Source of the DNA: Chondrus crispus
Taxonomy: Eukaryota > Rhodophyta > Florideophyceae > Gigartinales > Gigartinaceae
DNA: 64,000 nt
Reading direction: 5' to 3'
NCBI RefSeq assembly: GCF_000350225.1
Contig: NW_005178551.1
Span: 301,451-365,450, forward strand
This document shows positions 31,712-43,300 of this stretch, piece by piece (the first letter of the stretch is position 1; every line of letters begins with the position of its first letter). The notes under the pieces are model-generated. The model was given only the letters and a program-made list of their open reading frames with translations, did not search any database and was not told the DNA's origin. Position numbers and translations under genes: made by a program.

Positions 31712-33291
31712 ATTATATATGAAGCTACATAATAAAATGCGAGTGTGAGTACTAATCCAGGGGGTCACTCCCACAGTTGCTAGAAAAATTTACACTTTGA
31801 CCCAAAAAAAAAAAAGAATCGCTCTTTACGCATATACTGACACAGTAGTGTGAGACTGCAGAGCTCTCACGAACGGAGACACCAAATATGCATTCCTTGA
31901 GTGACTTATTTATGGACTTACTCCAGCGAATGAGCAGAATCATGACAGTTCCGCATCGATCTCATCATACTGCAAAAACCTTAATATATTTGCACACTTG
32001 TGAAACAAAACAGCAGGGTATAATATATTAATCTTCCAAATACTTGAGCATTATATTAAAAATAAAAGCAATAGCATGTCCCGCCGATAATCTCTTCTTC
32101 GCCAACTCTTTCGATCCTTTTCTCTCATTCAAGGAAGAGGCTTCTCATGCCACATTTGCCCGGATCTTGCGGCGACGTGATACACACTTATGCGCGCGGC
32201 CCAAAGCGACTGGGACAAAGGGGTGTTAGGATTCTATAAAAACAATGCACAAAATGCCTACTCGCCACAAATACCGATCACAAAGCTTGTGGTGCTTTTG
32301 TTCACATTAATATGGAGGAGAAAAATTGATGTGACTCACCTTTATTAAAATCCGTCCTTGCCAATGTGACAACACACATTGCAGTGGTTCACGATAATAA
32401 TATATACGAGGGCACTCAAAATTGAGGCTTCAAATGAAAGTGAATAAGAAGATTATTTGCGTAACTGGGTGACGACGCCGCAAGCCGCAAGCCGCCGGCG
32501 CCCGGCGTCAGGCCCCTGCCTGATGTGTGGCACGCAGAGCTGCGGATACAGTACCCAAGGGTACACAGAAGCTGCCGCCGTGCACGTGGATGCCCTGCCC
32601 TCTATTGGTCCAGGGCCTGTTTCTAACATCCGCCTGGAGGGCGGAGTGGCTCCCCATTGACCATTTCCAGGTGCTCCTCTCGAGTTTTGCATTTCGTTCT
32701 CTCTGGTGCCCGGACCAGCCACACGTGTCCAGACCCTTTTCTACGCCTTCTTTTTGGGAAACACTTTCCGCCATGATATGCAGTGCAGCTCTCCATCCTA
32801 ACCATCCTTATGCCGAAGCACTAGATACAGCATTAGATACCTTTCTCCTCTCCTGGCAGAAACTTGCTCCTGTCACTGTATGACCATTCTTGCTGACATA
32901 TCCAGACGGGAACATCACGCTTTGAGAACTGCAACGACTTAAAACTTCATACCGTACCTCTTCACCCAGAAACAGCATCAAAGCAACTACAACAATTCTA
33001 TCCTCCACATAATCCACTCATTGCCCCTTTTAGAACTCTTTTCCCTTCTAGTATATCTTTTACACGCCTTATGTAGCCACATCCCCACAGAAACACCATG
33101 CCCATCACAGGTGTCCTCGTCTTCGTGAATCCCATTTGAACGGGGCTTCTTGCTACGAACAACCTCATCATTATCCCACGCACCTTCTCTTTAAAACAAA
33201 CCCCCACAAACATCGACATTACCTGAGAGGCACAATTCCCTTCACAACCCTATCACCTCCCCCCTGCACCCCTCATCTTCTCGCCGTGCAG
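31712..33291. other. Non-coding interval, AT-rich at its left
   Basis: I see no supported gene between the AT-rich repeats and the small plus-strand gene. First exons of that gene may lie near its right end. Confidence 0.4.
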
Positions 33292-33711
33292 TCCTTCCCG
33301 CAAGAACCCGCCCTCGACTACAGCCGGCACCTATCACAAACGAGCAGTCTATCAGTCGGCATAGCCTCAGCCCACCGCTCGCTACAATGCGCCAACCGCT
33401 ACCTGCACCGCGCCATCCGACGCCTCGCGAACATCGCGGACAATTCGAAATCGAGAATCACAACTTGGAGGCTCGCCGCAGTCACCGCCGATCTCCGGAG
33501 AGCAGCCAGACATGCGCCTGTCCTTGCGCTTGTCGTGGCGAGTAAGGGAAAAGAAAACCAACACTTCAAGCACGTCTTGGTTAAATATGCTCTCGAGATG
33601 TCGACCTTGGTACAGCCCTTGATGCAGGATGTTGATAGGGACTTTCAACTGGCAACTGGACACGAGATGAGCTGCCCGTTGTATGACGGAAGTGTGAAGG
33701 CTTGCACATAG
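33292..33711 (+). CDS. Unrecognised small helical protein (last exon?)
   Basis: I do not recognise this protein. An open frame runs from about 33136 to 33711 without an ATG near its start. The likely coding part begins after a pyrimidine-rich tract ending GTGCAG at 33291, which looks like a splice acceptor, giving 139 residues (SFPQEPALDYSRHL to SVKACT). It is rich in Ala, Leu, Arg and His, with no membrane segment or signal. It reads as two long amphipathic helical regions (ANRYLHRAIRRLANIADN and FKHVLVKYALEMSTLVQP). Such a helical pattern is seen in small subunits of assemblies such as kinetochore or vesicle-tethering complexes, but no family motif supports one. An upstream exon is required but not identified. 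Confidence 0.4.
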   Translation, partial: SFPQEPALDYSRHLSQTSSLSVGIASAHRSLQCANRYLHRAIRRLANIADNSKSRITTWRLAAVTADLRRAARHAPVLALVVASKGKENQHFKHVLVKYALEMSTLVQPLMQDVDRDFQLATGHEMSCPLYDGSVKACT

Positions 33712-34398
33712 GGTCTAGGAGAGCATTGTCTGACAAGATTCTAGTTTACGTTGATATTGACTGCCTTTCGCTCTTTATCCGCCGTTAAGCTCTGTGGGTC
33801 TTCTTTCTATCTAAAAGAAACTGAACCTTAAACTACGTAAGCATTTTTAAGATTGAGACCCCGACTGCTACCCGAGTACGAGAAACGTCAACTAGCAGAG
33901 GGGCTGTGGTTTTTGCCTCACTTTTTAAGAATACTGTACTAGAATTGCCCACGAGTAACGTAATACAAGTAGGGAAGACCAAAGCTATGGATCTTATGCA
34001 AGATATGAAGGGAAGACCTTCTCTCTTTCTATTGGAAAGCCTGTCCGCTATGAGCGCTGCTCTTCACCCAGTGTGACGCATTCAGAGGCCGAGTCTTCGT
34101 TCTTGAGCTCAGCTAAAAAACCTCACCCAATTGAGGCACTCATTCTGTCGTACAAGACGTGATTCGGCGTGTAATTTATACATGCACGGCTTTACAGGGG
34201 TCGGCGTAGGCATTCAAAAAATCTCTGCTTATAGGTAGCAATGACCGTTAGATATAGGTCCAGTTAATCTCTTTTGCGGATCCTGAAGTTGGTTTTCAAA
34301 CAATAATAAACACAGAGGGACAAATCACGAAAGATACTTAAACTACGTTACAGGTTTGCTTCCAAACGCGTGCATAGCTGCATGCGAGGGCATCTCTT
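33712..34398. other. Non-coding interval
   Basis: No gene is apparent. It separates the convergent 3' ends of the small helical protein gene and VPS13. Confidence 0.5.
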
Positions 34399-37300
34399 TC
34401 ATTGCGTGAGGATATCTACCGCCTTCACTAAATCGCCACCGGCTTCTGCTAATGCACTGACAGAATCTTCAAATGAAAACCCGATGTCAATCAGTTGTTT
34501 TAGAGATACTTCATCTTGGGAAAAGGTATCCGACTTGGGAGTTCGCAAACTTGACCCAGATTCTTCACGAACAGACGAAATATGCAAGTCGTTCAATCTG
34601 CTTTCACCTGCCCTGTCTGGCGCTTGAGATATAGTCGTTGAGACTTTTTCCTCAATAGTTCCCATAACGGTATCCATCTTTTCACCACGTGAATTCGTTG
34701 ACGGCTGGAAAATCGGCATGAACCCGGCTGACTTCATGTCCTTATCATCCTTGCCTGTCTGCTGTAGCTCCTGCCAGTTGGGATCCTGAGATTGAAATTG
34801 CGGCATCGATGCAAGCTCGACACCAAAAGAGGACGATTCCATTCTATCTCGCGGTCGTCGTCCTTCAAGTTTTCGACCACTTCTTTCGCCGTTTTCTTTT
34901 GTTAAGTGACGCATATATGTACACAAGTCATCCCTCGCCTCAGCCGAGCCACAATCAACGCGATCAACAAGTTGTTCCCCGGCTTCAGGTTTTCTGCGTT
35001 TCCCCACAGCAGGTGCATCCCATGGAGCAGATATCAATGACCCAACCGAAAACGCAGATGTCCCCGATACTGGATCGGAACTGCAGCCAGTCTTCAACGT
35101 GATTCGAACAATAACTTCTTTTCCTTGCCCATCAATGTTGTAAGAGCAATCATCCCACAAAGGTATGCTGGTAACAATTCTGCAATCTATGGTCACCACA
35201 ACAACTTCTGTTTTGGTTATGAGAGCAATGCGGGTCTTCTCAGGTCTTGTTTGAAGGGCGCGGGAGCGTCGATCGCCTGATGGGGTCTGTTGTCTAGCCC
35301 GTATTTGACGCTTTGTTCCAGGCATGCTTCTCGCGTATCTCCGAAGTATATTCCATACCCAAAGCTCTCCGTCAGGGCTTCGTCTGCCCTCACTGTCGCT
35401 GAGTTCCACCCAATCCAAGAGTGGAGACGAGTAAGGGACTCCGGAAGCCAGTTGTACGGCACTGAAGAGACAGACCCCTACTGCATATCTCAAGTCGAAT
35501 GGATCTACACTTTGGTTTTCACCTCGAAAAGCGCGTGGTGGCCGTTCTGGGACTGCATTTGCGTCAGTCTTCGCTGATGTCGAATCGACAGATTTCATCT
35601 GGCGTGAAAGACCCGCAGCAGGTTCAGCCACAAGATCGATCGCACCCGCCACTGGTTTAGCAACGCCTCCAATAAAAGCTTTTCCGATTCCTTTGAAGAA
35701 TCCTCCAGTTCCGCCTTGCTTGGCTCCCTGCATAGGCTCGCGAATAAAACCCGTTACCCCTGACGATATGCCATGTGCAAATGAGACTGCACCAGTTGCT
35801 AGACCTTGCGCAGGATTCTTGACGGACGATCCTCCTTGCCCACCAGACAATTGAGAGCCACGAATTCTTCCTCGCTCCGCTAAGTATTCGCTATCTCCAA
35901 CAGCTCTCTCAAGGCCGGATGACACAGCTCTCGGAAGACTGCTGACAGAGTCCACCAACCCACCAACTGTTTGGGAAAATAGAGACTTCGAACCGCGTCC
36001 AACTTTTGCAATGAACTCGGCGGAATCTTTCGCTTTTCCGGGCTCATTGAAGAGTTCTCTGGCACCTGTGCCGACTGCATCAAATAGTGCCGCTGGGTTC
36101 CCAACGAGAGCGTTTGATGCTAATAAATTCATTCTCTGGTTGCTGAGATGTGTCTCGTAAGACTTTCGGACTAGCAGAGCGAAATGGTGCAAAGAATCAA
36201 ATACGTGCTGAACATGTAACGTTGGGAACAGGAACTCGCAATTTTCCACGTTCAAAACTAAAGCGACAAGTGCCCTTGCAGACGCATTGATTCCTGCGGC
36301 TTTGGCAACAGCCGTACCACTACCAGAAGAGGTTAAACGAAGAGCGGTGCGCAGTAACTTGAAGTCACGAACGTAAATTCGTTTCGAAGATGGAATACTC
36401 GATTGCCGAAAGGCCGAGCCTTCAGATGGGCCTCCGGAGTCAATTCTTGCGTTACGGCTCCCGTACAGTCCATGCTCAAAGTCCCTCTTCTCGGTATCAG
36501 AACCTACGAGAGGCTCGAGACTTGTCGATGCTCCCATAATAGATGTGTCTGCCAGAAAAGCAAGCATTTCTGAAATGAGCTCATCTTCAAAACAAATGTT
36601 GAACGGGTGGACAGCTCCTTGGAAGGAGTTGATCATTAAAATATCGTCATCGGTCATTTTGCGTTGTAACTCGAAAGATACGGCATCACGGCCTTTCGCA
36701 GAACTTGCTCCGTTGCCATCTCGATCAGTTGTATCAAAACTAGTCGGAACCCACAAGAGTACTGGGTAAGGGGTTCTGAGGAGCTGGTTGTCTACTTGAC
36801 AATTCTGAATACGCAACGCGAGGCATTCGAGCTCGTTGTAGGCTTCGTAATTCACCATGACTCCCTTGAAACAGATATACATGAGTTCGGCGGGCTTGCA
36901 AGTGATGACCGATATTCCAATAGAATCAAGAAACAAAGCAGCGTCTGTGTCTACCCGACTTCCCTTGGACGACGCAGCGACTTCATATTTTGCTCCTGAC
37001 GCGGGATAGTCAAACGCATCGCTTACAATATCTCCCCCATCTCCGTCGTTGGGTTGGCCAATGACCGAATCTGATTGCTGCCCGATGTCGTCCCACCCAA
37101 CAACGAGAACAGGATCAGGGTTTGCCTCAGCGATGACTGAAGCAACCCCCGCTTTACTAGTCGGCATTAACACTTGACCTGTGCTGTCTTCCTCAGAAAA
37201 CGTTACAATTTTTGTTGCGCAGTCGACTGACACATGCACTATCACAGATGGAACATATGATCCTTTGAGTTCCATCACTCGCTCCCCAACAACATCAATA

Positions 37301-40300
37301 TTGAGAACACGCTCCTCATGAAGATGGCCAGAGCCCCTCGAAGATGATGATTCAGAACGACTTGACCCTGTTCCAAAGTTGAGTTCTTCCTTTTCCAAAA
37401 TCCGTATTGAAAGAAATCGATCTCTTGACGATGCCAGCGGGTTGTCCCACGAATATCGAGATGTCTTCCCGGCTCTGACAAGCCATGGCCGCTCCTGACT
37501 TTCAATCTGTGAAAACGCAACAGCTCGATCCCTGCAGAGATTGACAATTCGATATGGTGGATTCTGCCGGTCCTCAGGGTAGACTACGATTGCCGTAGAT
37601 GTTCCAGATATTGGTTTCGAAGCGACTCTTGCTATGTACTGCTCGTGCGTCTTGGGGCGATACATCTTCGCGGGCAGTTCACGTGAATGTCCAATATGCA
37701 GAGGAATCGAAGGTGACCAAATCCAATCACTGTGACCGTCATTGTTCGCTAGTCGCAAGCGTACTGCTTCGCGAGAAGGTTTTCCGCTCCAGTGAATTCC
37801 CTGGAATTTGGACGGTTGTAAAGTGTTCAGGAACCTCGTCCGACAATTTCCGTGCGAGTCTACGGCGGCAGATTGGCACCATTGGAGAACTTCAGCAGTG
37901 TTATTGCATAACCAGGCTGAATTTCGTATCGTAATTACTGAAGTACAAGCCTCGAGTCCTACTGCCGGTCTTACTTCAAGTTCCAGAGAGCGACCGCGAA
38001 TATTCACGCGTAATGGTTTGGTTATGTCTTCTAGCGTTGATGGAGTAGTCCACCAGTCTGAGTGATCCACCAACTCAGGCCTTGACAGTGTTTCGGATTG
38101 CGGCTCCGGAGGCAGTCGAATGGAGAGGTACGGACCTTCAAGACAAACGAAAGCGTCCGGTTGCTCAACAGGTGGCCGGTGGCGCAGATAGAACTGCTGA
38201 CTGCCCGCCCCATAGAATGAATTCCTACTACAAACATGCACAGCAGTATCAGATCTATTTCGGATCCAGAACCCAGCAAAAATTTGGTATCGACGGCCGT
38301 CTTTCTTGGAGAGTCTGATCGCGGCGCGAAAATCTCGGCGAGGTTGTCCTTTGGAGTCTACCGTGCGCTCAGCGGATGGTAACACGACAGCTGCTTTCTT
38401 CGACCGAATATTCTCGAAGCTGACCTCGGGACCGAATCGGAACGATGCTCTTGAAGCAAGGCCCAGGTTGTCTCCAGAAGAAGAGCTTGCATGGCTTGGG
38501 TCAGTAGAATTTTCGTATGCAAGTGAGAGGAACGTTGAGCTGAGCTTTTCCCCAGCGAAATGTAAATGTGCGTCTTCCAATGGGGAAATTATGCCAGCTG
38601 CTAGAACAGGGCCGTCGCTCTCCAATAAAGCCTGGGATTGGTCTGTTGGTGGTATATATCGCTGAGTAATTCTATACGATAAACAACTGGGGAGGCTGTT
38701 TTCAAGGATGATGGGAGCATGAAGAGAAACGTCAACCCAGGAGGCATACTTGCTGCTATTCTTTCTGGCTTGGACTGGGCAGCGCGCTGCAACGCTGATA
38801 TAAAAGTCTGAAATTCCAGTTTGGGCGCTGCGACAGCAAACTGTTGGTCTTTTGATTCGCGCTACACGCGGGGTTGCAGCAGTTGACCGGCGCCGATTGT
38901 CCTCATTGCGTTCGAATTCATTGGCATTGTTCGCTAACCAAGATATCCCAGGCAGCGCCGAGCTCCAGGTAAACAATTCCTGCGCAGCTATCGCATTTTC
39001 TTGCTGTGATAATGTCTCCTCAACCCTTCCAGAGGTCAGTGGACGCACTAGCATCGTTTTGTCGCTCTCGAACATTGGCTGCGAGTAGTACTGTCCAGCT
39101 TGTAATATGTATTGGCGGCAATCAGATTCCTTATCGGAACCATCTCCTTCTTCGACTACTCTCAAGACCAGAGTATTCTTTGTATTATTCATAATTCGAT
39201 AAAGGGATCGGATCGTGCCTACTGGAACACCGTTGATCATTTCCACCTCCCATAGAATTCGAATTTGCTCACCCTGATCCCCTTCCCGCTTTGACTGAGG
39301 AACAAGTGTAATGTATTGCTTTCCTACCTCAGAAGCAGACAATTCTTGAACAGCGAAGCGGGCAATAAAAACGTAACATCGGAGGGCATCACTTCGAGAC
39401 TTCTGCGGCCCATTTTCGGAGGCATGTAGCAACTCCTCAGTTTGTACCCCTACTTCGACTTCAGAGTTGTGAGCGATTGTCGTTCCCCGAGATGTTCGAG
39501 TTATGCTCATCGCAATGGGCAAGCCGAGCTCGTTTCTTACCAGAAAAGCCGCCACACTGGGCCGACGAGGAGAGATACCCTCTTTTGAGTGCTGCGAATA
39601 TTGCGGCGCTTCACTGCTTTGTATCTTCTTCGTGGAAGAAGAGGCTGAAGAGTCCTTTCTCAATTTTGTTGCACTCTTCAGCGATCTAGCGACCGCCATG
39701 GCGGCGGTGACACTTGTTGGCGTTACGTTCAGGTTCAAACGTTTCTCGGATTTGATCACAATTGCTCTCGTCCCACTCTTTCCATAACTCATGCTGGCAG
39801 CAAGAAACCAAGACTCAAGGGCAGGTTCCCACCATCCTTTTTTTGTATTGAACAGATCCATGGCGACTTCGCCTTCCGTTTGCAACATATTTCCCATGTG
39901 GGCACTGATCGAAAATGATTTGAAACGAGTTTCCATGATAGGCACAAATCGGCCATCACTTTCATCTGTGATGAGAAACCTCGCGGCTGGTATGTTCACC
40001 GCAACAGCGAGATTCTTCCGGGCTTCGCGGTTGCGCTGTTCTTTTGGCGATGGCTCGCTTAGTAGTCCATCACGCGATGGGATAACTGAGGCTTGCTTCC
40101 AATCTCGCCGAACGAGGTAGCTTGGCTTCATTCGGTTGGGTCGACTCGACACGGCCCTTAGCAAAGGAATATCAGCGGCGTTCACGAGGCAAAGGATAGA
40201 ATCGACACAAATGTCAACACGGCACCCAGATTCGTCAACCTTCGGCCCTATGTACTCAATCAGCGAATCAGTTGGGTAAAGGAGAGGTGTCTGTGACCTA

Positions 40301-43300
40301 CTGAACCTTTGCGCGTGATATGAAGGCAAGTTCTTGCATTTCAGATTCTTTTCCACCTCCGGAAGTTCTGACACGACGGACATCTCCAGCTGCGTTGATT
40401 GCACCGATATCCGCTTAGCTCCGCTTCCTCTCATCCAGTCTACTTTCAATTGAAAATCTCCCGTGAGAACAATTCCTCTATCATCGCCTTCATGTTCCTC
40501 TGAGGATAATAGGACTTGCGAGCTTCCCAGCACAACCGTTAAAGTACGTCCCAGGTACGCAATTTCAGGGGCAAATGATGAGGTACGAAGGTACGGCCAT
40601 CCAGGAATAGCAAGAAACGCAAGATCTCGTAAAAGCTCCGGAACCACCAGAGTTTGCAAGGAGCGGAAAAACATAACTATCGAAGGTCGCTGTCCCGCAT
40701 GTTTTTCGTAAGTGACAGTGACATTCTCTCTCTGTTCATTTGACGAGGACGAGTCACCCCCGAATACAAGTGGAACAGCAAATGGAGAAGGACGAGCACG
40801 TTCTTGCCGCAAGTCAATTGCAGAATGTAGTTCTGCGCTTAACTCAAACAACAAGTGTGAAGGCTTGCGGTATGTAAGATCAACTTTGACACCGCCGCTG
40901 TACATGCCGATAACTTTGCATGGTTCATGTTCTACATCCCAGCCTCTAGATATTTCAACACTTAGAGAGGGGATCTCCATATTGACGTCAAGCACAATAA
41001 GCTCTTGCGCCTGTGCTTCAAGAGGAGGTATGGACAGTTCTTCAAGATGTTTGCTTGGATTTTCGTTAAATCCGCCGCGATATTCTGCAGAACCAAGCGC
41101 ACCAGTCTCTTCTTGCGACAAAGAGTGAGAGCTTACTTCAATGTCTGTTGACATCTCATTCCCACTAATCGTTTCGACCAAATTCTCTGTTAGTATGAAA
41201 TAAAGCACCGTGTATTGAGCTTCGGAAAGCGCTACTTCCACATGGCTCTTAACTTCGATGTCAATAAATGATGATAAATTAGCAGCATACAACTGTGGAA
41301 CTTTGTTCTCTGGGGGCTTGCGTCGCAGCACCATCTTTGCCGATAGATCCTGAAGAAATGGCGACGTAAATTTAGAACGGCCCGAAGATCCGTCGCTGGG
41401 GGACAACAAATAATTGACGGCGAAGTTGACTCCTCGAAAGCTCGCGTGCCATTCGCTGTCCTTTGTGATATTTTCTAAGTTGCTGACATGTATAGCGGAA
41501 AGGTTGACAAGCATTGCCTCGGAGGCACAACCCGAATGGCGCGGGACGCGAATGGCTAGATCGTTGAGTTCGACATCAGTCACAATCTTTCTTGACGTAG
41601 CCGGATCATGCGATTGTCTTGATGGCCCCTCTTGTCCTATACCAAGATCTCCAACTTGCTCCAATACAACATCTACAGCGGGCTTCACTCCCTCCAGAAA
41701 AACAGAAAAGTACTGCTTAAGAACAACAGAAAATCGATATAGAAAGCAAATTCTGATCCCTCCAAAGCACGCATGAAACCGACATGGCTCCTTTCGTGAT
41801 TTTGGGATCAAGAGGGTCCATTTGTCTTCCTTTTTGCCAGCAGGGGGAGCATTAGGATCGCTGGGAGTTAGGACATCGACATTGCTCTGAGGGATCTTCT
41901 CATACGTGATAACATTCGTGTGATCTGCGATTGGGGCAGTCCAGTCACGAACAGAGATATACCTGAAGCCCCCAAATACCTTCATATGACCTTCATCATT
42001 ACGCGAAAAATGAATCTTGCTGTCTTTCATTTCGACGAGCGCTAGCGCACCCCCGGATGCCACTAGCTGAAGACTGAAGCCGTCAAATTCGGAGGTCACG
42101 GTTACTTTGCTCTTTGAGAGTGCGTTCCCAATCTCCGGCTGTGCTTCACCAGCATAATCAAGAGGACCTGATGACGTCGGGTGCATGCCGGCATGATCAT
42201 TCGGACGCAGAGACGATTTCATATCACGAATCGACTGCTTTGCCCGCTTGCTAACTTTGTGAAAGAAAGATGCAAGCCTGACGTATGTTTCTCGAACGCA
42301 GACCATGTTTAAACAAAGGAAGCGTAAATGAACTTTGTGTTCGGATGCAATCAGGTCAACCTCGTATCGAATGGTGGCAAAATGCTTGCGATCGGTGTAT
42401 GAATGATGTTCATTCTTGGCACTCATCGTGGTGCGAGGTGACGACACAGCCTTTGGTGCCGCAAGGGCTCCGGCATACACCAATCTCCTGAATGCTGCCG
42501 TGCTGCCCCGGCTACCATCGGTAACGATCCAGTTGCGCAACGAAAAATCAGCTTGCAGCTTCGTGCGACCTGTCTTAACAATGCTGGCTCGCATCACAGA
42601 TGCCACTGCAGTGACAAGACGAACATCGGTACTGTCTCTGACTTCAACAGATACCCTCTGTATCAAAGACTTGACATCGTAAGATGCCATCATTGTTGGT
42701 TGAGTGGGCTCCAAGTCTTGCACTCCTTCTCGATGTTCATCTCTAGTTTGGGTAGTTGCAACGATAGATCCAGTCAGCGCGTCATCGTTTCCCCCCACAA
42801 GAGGTTGCCAACCGTTGTCGCCAGATGGATGCTTAGAAGTGGAACCTAGCAGATCACTGCTCGTTTTCATTTCACTAACCCATCGTTGCCCCTCTACAAT
42901 AAAGTGTTGGACAGAGTCTTGAGTGACAATCAGAGATAGACCAGGAACATTTCCCCGAACACGTACTTTGGCAATCTGGCTTCCACCGTTCTCATTTGTA
43001 CCAGACGGAGAATGGGCAACTTGAACGACACTAGCATCTCGTAAGGTCTGGAGGAGAAATCGAAGGGAGAACGGCCTGATAATTCTTTCTACATGAGTCG
43101 TATCAATGTAGTGGGCGTCCTTGAAACCTATTTCAATTATAGGGACCGAATGGTCCCTTGTCCCTGTCCGTATTTCTTGGGATACGGCAGTCATCAAGTT
43201 TGGAACAAAGTACATGCCGAGGTCGTCCAGTGTCAAAACGTAGTTGGAATACCGGATGTTGCAACCACGTTTCTCTGAATCGCTTTGATGCTCCGGTGCA

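Noticed and set aside
33292-33711. Assignment of the small helical protein to a kinetochore (DASH Spc19-like) subunit
   Set aside because: Only a vague helical pattern is shared; no diagnostic residues could be matched.
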